Source of the DNA: CAZXVW01 sp964644025
GTDB taxonomy: Bacteria; Acidobacteriota; Terriglobia; Bryobacterales; Bryobacteraceae
Assembly (NCBI GenBank): GCA_964644025.1
Contig: CAZXVW010000078.1
Location: 1-17,603, forward strand
Reading direction: 5' to 3'
Length of the DNA: 17,603 nucleotides
Under the pieces are notes generated by a model that was not told where the DNA came from, did no database searches, and was given only the letters and a program-made list of their open reading frames with translations. Positions 15,729-17,603 of this stretch are shown in pieces. Both the position numbers and the translations under genes were made by a program. Numbering within the stretch: position 1 is the stretch's first letter; every line of letters begins with the position of its first letter.

Positions 15729-16747
15729 GTAGTCGATTTCTGGACGCTTGCCGGCGCCGGGCGACCGACGTGCGTCCGGTGTGGTTCATGAGGCAGGCCG
15801 GCCGGTACTTGAAGCAATACCGGCAGATTCGGTCCAAGTACGGGATTCTCGAGATCTGCAAGCGCCCGGACCTGGCGGCGGCAGTGACCCTGGAGCCGGT
15901 GGAAGTGCTCGACGTGGACGCGGCGATCATTTTCGCCGACCTGCTGTTGCCGGTCGAGCCCATGGGCCTGAAACTCAGGTTTGTGAGCGGCGAGGGACCG
16001 GTGATCGACAACAAGATTGCCACGTCCGAGGATGTCGACAGCCTCTCGATCTCCAACACGGACGACCTCGGCTACGTTGGCGAGGCGATCCAAATGGTCG
16101 TCCGGGCGCTGGCCGGCAAGGTTCCCGTCATTGGGTTCGTCGGCGCTCCGTTCACCATGGCGAGCTACATGATCGAGGGCGGCGCTTCCCGGACGTTCCT
16201 CGAGACCAAGCGCATGATGTACAACGACGAGACCCTGTGGAACCGTCTCATGGGCAAGCTGGTCGATGTCCTCGGACCGTTCGCGCTGCTGCAGGTTACC
16301 GCCGGGGCGAGGGCCATCCAGGTGTTCGATACCTGGGTCGGAGCTCTCGGCCCTAATGACTACGTCCGTTACGTGGCGCCGTACTCCCGGGCGCTCATCG
16401 ACCGGATCCGTTCCAGCGGCGTCCCCGTGATCCACTTTGGAACCGGAGCGGGGGGCTTCTTCCGTGAACTGCACGCCGCCGGCGGCGACGTGATCGGCGT
16501 CGACTGGCGGATCAACATCGATCAGGCCTGGATGGACATGAGCTACCGGGCGGCCATCCAGGGGAACCTGGATCCCGCCGTTCTATTCGCCCCGTTGCCG
16601 GAGATCAAAGAGCGGGTGCAAGAGCTACTCAAGCGCACCGGGACCCGGCCGGGCCACATATTTAACGTGGGCCATGGGATCCTTCCCGATACTCCCGTTG
16701 AGAACGTCAGGGCCGTGGTTCAGATCGTGCGGGACTTCCATCCCTGA
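15710..16747 (+). CDS. hemE: Uroporphyrinogen decarboxylase
   Basis: 345 residues, a complete TIM-barrel enzyme converting uroporphyrinogen III to coproporphyrinogen III in heme synthesis. Numbered from ATG 15710: RQAGRY with Arg28, FADLLLPVEPMGL with Asp77 (the essential acid), Tyr153 (SYMIEGG), Thr208 (FDTWVG, where human has Ser219) and NVGHGILPDTP with His322. Spacing matches the human enzyme closely. Two starts are plausible. ATG 15710 has GGA 6 bases upstream. ATG 15725 overlaps the apbE stop as ATGA and gives MSSRFLDACRRR, which looks like the usual N-terminus. Either way the gene is coupled to apbE. The hemH start lies 5 bases after the stop. Confidence 0.96.
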   Translation: MRVAAMSSRFLDACRRRATDVRPVWFMRQAGRYLKQYRQIRSKYGILEICKRPDLAAAVTLEPVEVLDVDAAIIFADLLLPVEPMGLKLRFVSGEGPVIDNKIATSEDVDSLSISNTDDLGYVGEAIQMVVRALAGKVPVIGFVGAPFTMASYMIEGGASRTFLETKRMMYNDETLWNRLMGKLVDVLGPFALLQVTAGARAIQVFDTWVGALGPNDYVRYVAPYSRALIDRIRSSGVPVIHFGTGAGGFFRELHAAGGDVIGVDWRINIDQAWMDMSYRAAIQGNLDPAVLFAPLPEIKERVQELLKRTGTRPGHIFNVGHGILPDTPVENVRAVVQIVRDFHP

Positions 16748-16752
16748 CGCGA

Positions 16753-17603
16753 ATGAAACAAGCCGTGCTCCTGCTGGCTCACGGCGCTCCCCAGCGCCTG
16801 GAGGATATCCCGGAATATGTGCGGCGGATTCGCGGGGGGAGACCGACTGCGCCCCGCATCATTGAGGAGATCAAACGCCGATACCGCGCCATCGGTGGCG
16901 CTTCTCCGCTGCTCGATCGCACGCAGGCCCAAGCCCGGGCTCTGGAGGAGCTGCTGGGGATCCCGGTTTACTACGGAATGCGGAATTGGCATCCCTTCAT
17001 CCGGGAGACGCTGGCACGAATGCAGGCGGATGGAGTGGAGGGCATCATCGCTGTCTGTCTGGCGCCCCAATCTAGCCGCGGCACCGTCGGCCCTTACCTT
17101 CGCCAGACCGAGCACGCAATGCGGGAGCTGAATTTCGCCGTCCCAATTTCATGGACGAAGAGCCTTCACAACCACCCGCTCCTGGTAGAGGCTTTTTACG
17201 AAAAGCTCCGCCCGCTGCTGCCAGCCGGAATGGTTCTGTTTACCGCTCACAGCCTCCCTGTTCAGGTAATCGAAGATGTGGATCGCTATGACGAAGAGGC
17301 AAGGGGCACGGCGCGGGCCGTCGCCGAGCGCACCGGGCTGGATCGCTGGAAGTTCGCTTACCAGAGCCAGGGAATGACCGGCGGCGAGTGGCTCGGCCCC
17401 ACAGTGGAATCACAACTGGAGGCGTGCCACCGGGAAGGCATCCTGGATGTCGTCGTCGCACCGATCGGTTTCGTTGCCGACCATCTGGAAATCCTCTACG
17501 ATGTGGATGTTCAGTTCACCGGCTATGCCCGCCGGCGCGGCCTGCGGCTGCGGCGAATCGAGTCGTTGAACGATTCGCCGACCTTCATCGCCGCCCTGGC
17601 CGA
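16753..17603 (+). CDS. hemH: Ferrochelatase (partial, runs off the right edge)
   Basis: 283 residues are visible with no stop before the window ends. The start, MKQAVLLLLAHGAP at 16753, lies 5 bases after hemE. The enzyme inserts iron into proto- or coproporphyrin. Family motifs: PRIIEEIKRRYRAIGG and SPLLDRTQAQA; FTAHSLP with His166, equivalent to His183 in Bacillus; KFAYQSQGMTGGEWLGPT (family YQS...W-L-x-P); and VVVAPIGFVADHLEILYDVD with His244 and Glu246, equivalent to the catalytic Glu264. Only the last part of the protein is missing. The visible sequence does not show which porphyrin is used; a following coproporphyrinogen/protoporphyrinogen oxidase gene would decide between the coproporphyrin and protoporphyrin routes. 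Confidence 0.93.
   Translation, partial: MKQAVLLLAHGAPQRLEDIPEYVRRIRGGRPTAPRIIEEIKRRYRAIGGASPLLDRTQAQARALEELLGIPVYYGMRNWHPFIRETLARMQADGVEGIIAVCLAPQSSRGTVGPYLRQTEHAMRELNFAVPISWTKSLHNHPLLVEAFYEKLRPLLPAGMVLFTAHSLPVQVIEDVDRYDEEARGTARAVAERTGLDRWKFAYQSQGMTGGEWLGPTVESQLEACHREGILDVVVAPIGFVADHLEILYDVDVQFTGYARRRGLRLRRIESLNDSPTFIAALA

Noticed and set aside
15548..16474. 308-codon minus-strand open frame opposite apbE/hemE
   Set aside because: Antisense shadow; HemE catalytic motifs are intact on the plus strand.

Overview
The window is GC-rich, tightly packed bacterial chromosome with no phage, transposon, CRISPR or RNA-gene signal. The gene content suggests an Acidobacteriota member, perhaps near Solibacter/Bryobacter. 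The grounds are the hopanoid genes hpnJ and hpnI, an L-rhamnose isomerase beside a Tat-exported sulfatase, an LolA-fold-like periplasmic protein, and the order rimP-nusA-infB-ylxP-rbfA without ylxR. This placement is inference from memory of such genomes, not a search result. A run of exactly 100 N (2438-2537) marks a scaffold gap, so this is probably a draft or metagenome assembly.

Left part (104-4245, minus strand): reading from 4245 leftwards, a FlK-like hot-dog thioesterase, an L-rhamnose isomerase, a small cupin broken by the assembly gap, and a Tat-exported sulfatase whose ATG overlaps the cupin stop. A lipoprotein-like protein with a carboxypeptidase-regulatory-like domain follows and has its own good promoter. 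The isomerase, cupin and sulfatase look like one transcription unit, perhaps for a sulfated deoxysugar.

Middle part (4376-8702, plus strand): a secreted protein of unknown function, then hpnJ, two half-size four-helix DMT/EamA-type membrane proteins, and hpnI. The last four are overlapping or within 11 bp of each other. HpnI glycosylates bacteriohopanetetrol and HpnJ is needed for the cyclitol ether head group. The paired small membrane proteins between them are a candidate lipid flippase for the product.

Right part (8761-17603, plus strand): a -10 box and a terminator-like hairpin lead into the translation and transcription-factor operon rimP, nusA, infB, ylxP, rbfA. It is followed closely by an ApbE-family flavin transferase with an unusual metal-site region, then hemE (ATG inside the apbE stop) and hemH. 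The ferrochelatase gene runs off the right edge.

The strongest leads are the hpnJ-DMT-DMT-hpnI block, the sulfatase/cupin/rhamnose-isomerase unit, the divergent ApbE, and the attenuator-like leader of rimP. Most of the rest is ordinary core gene content.
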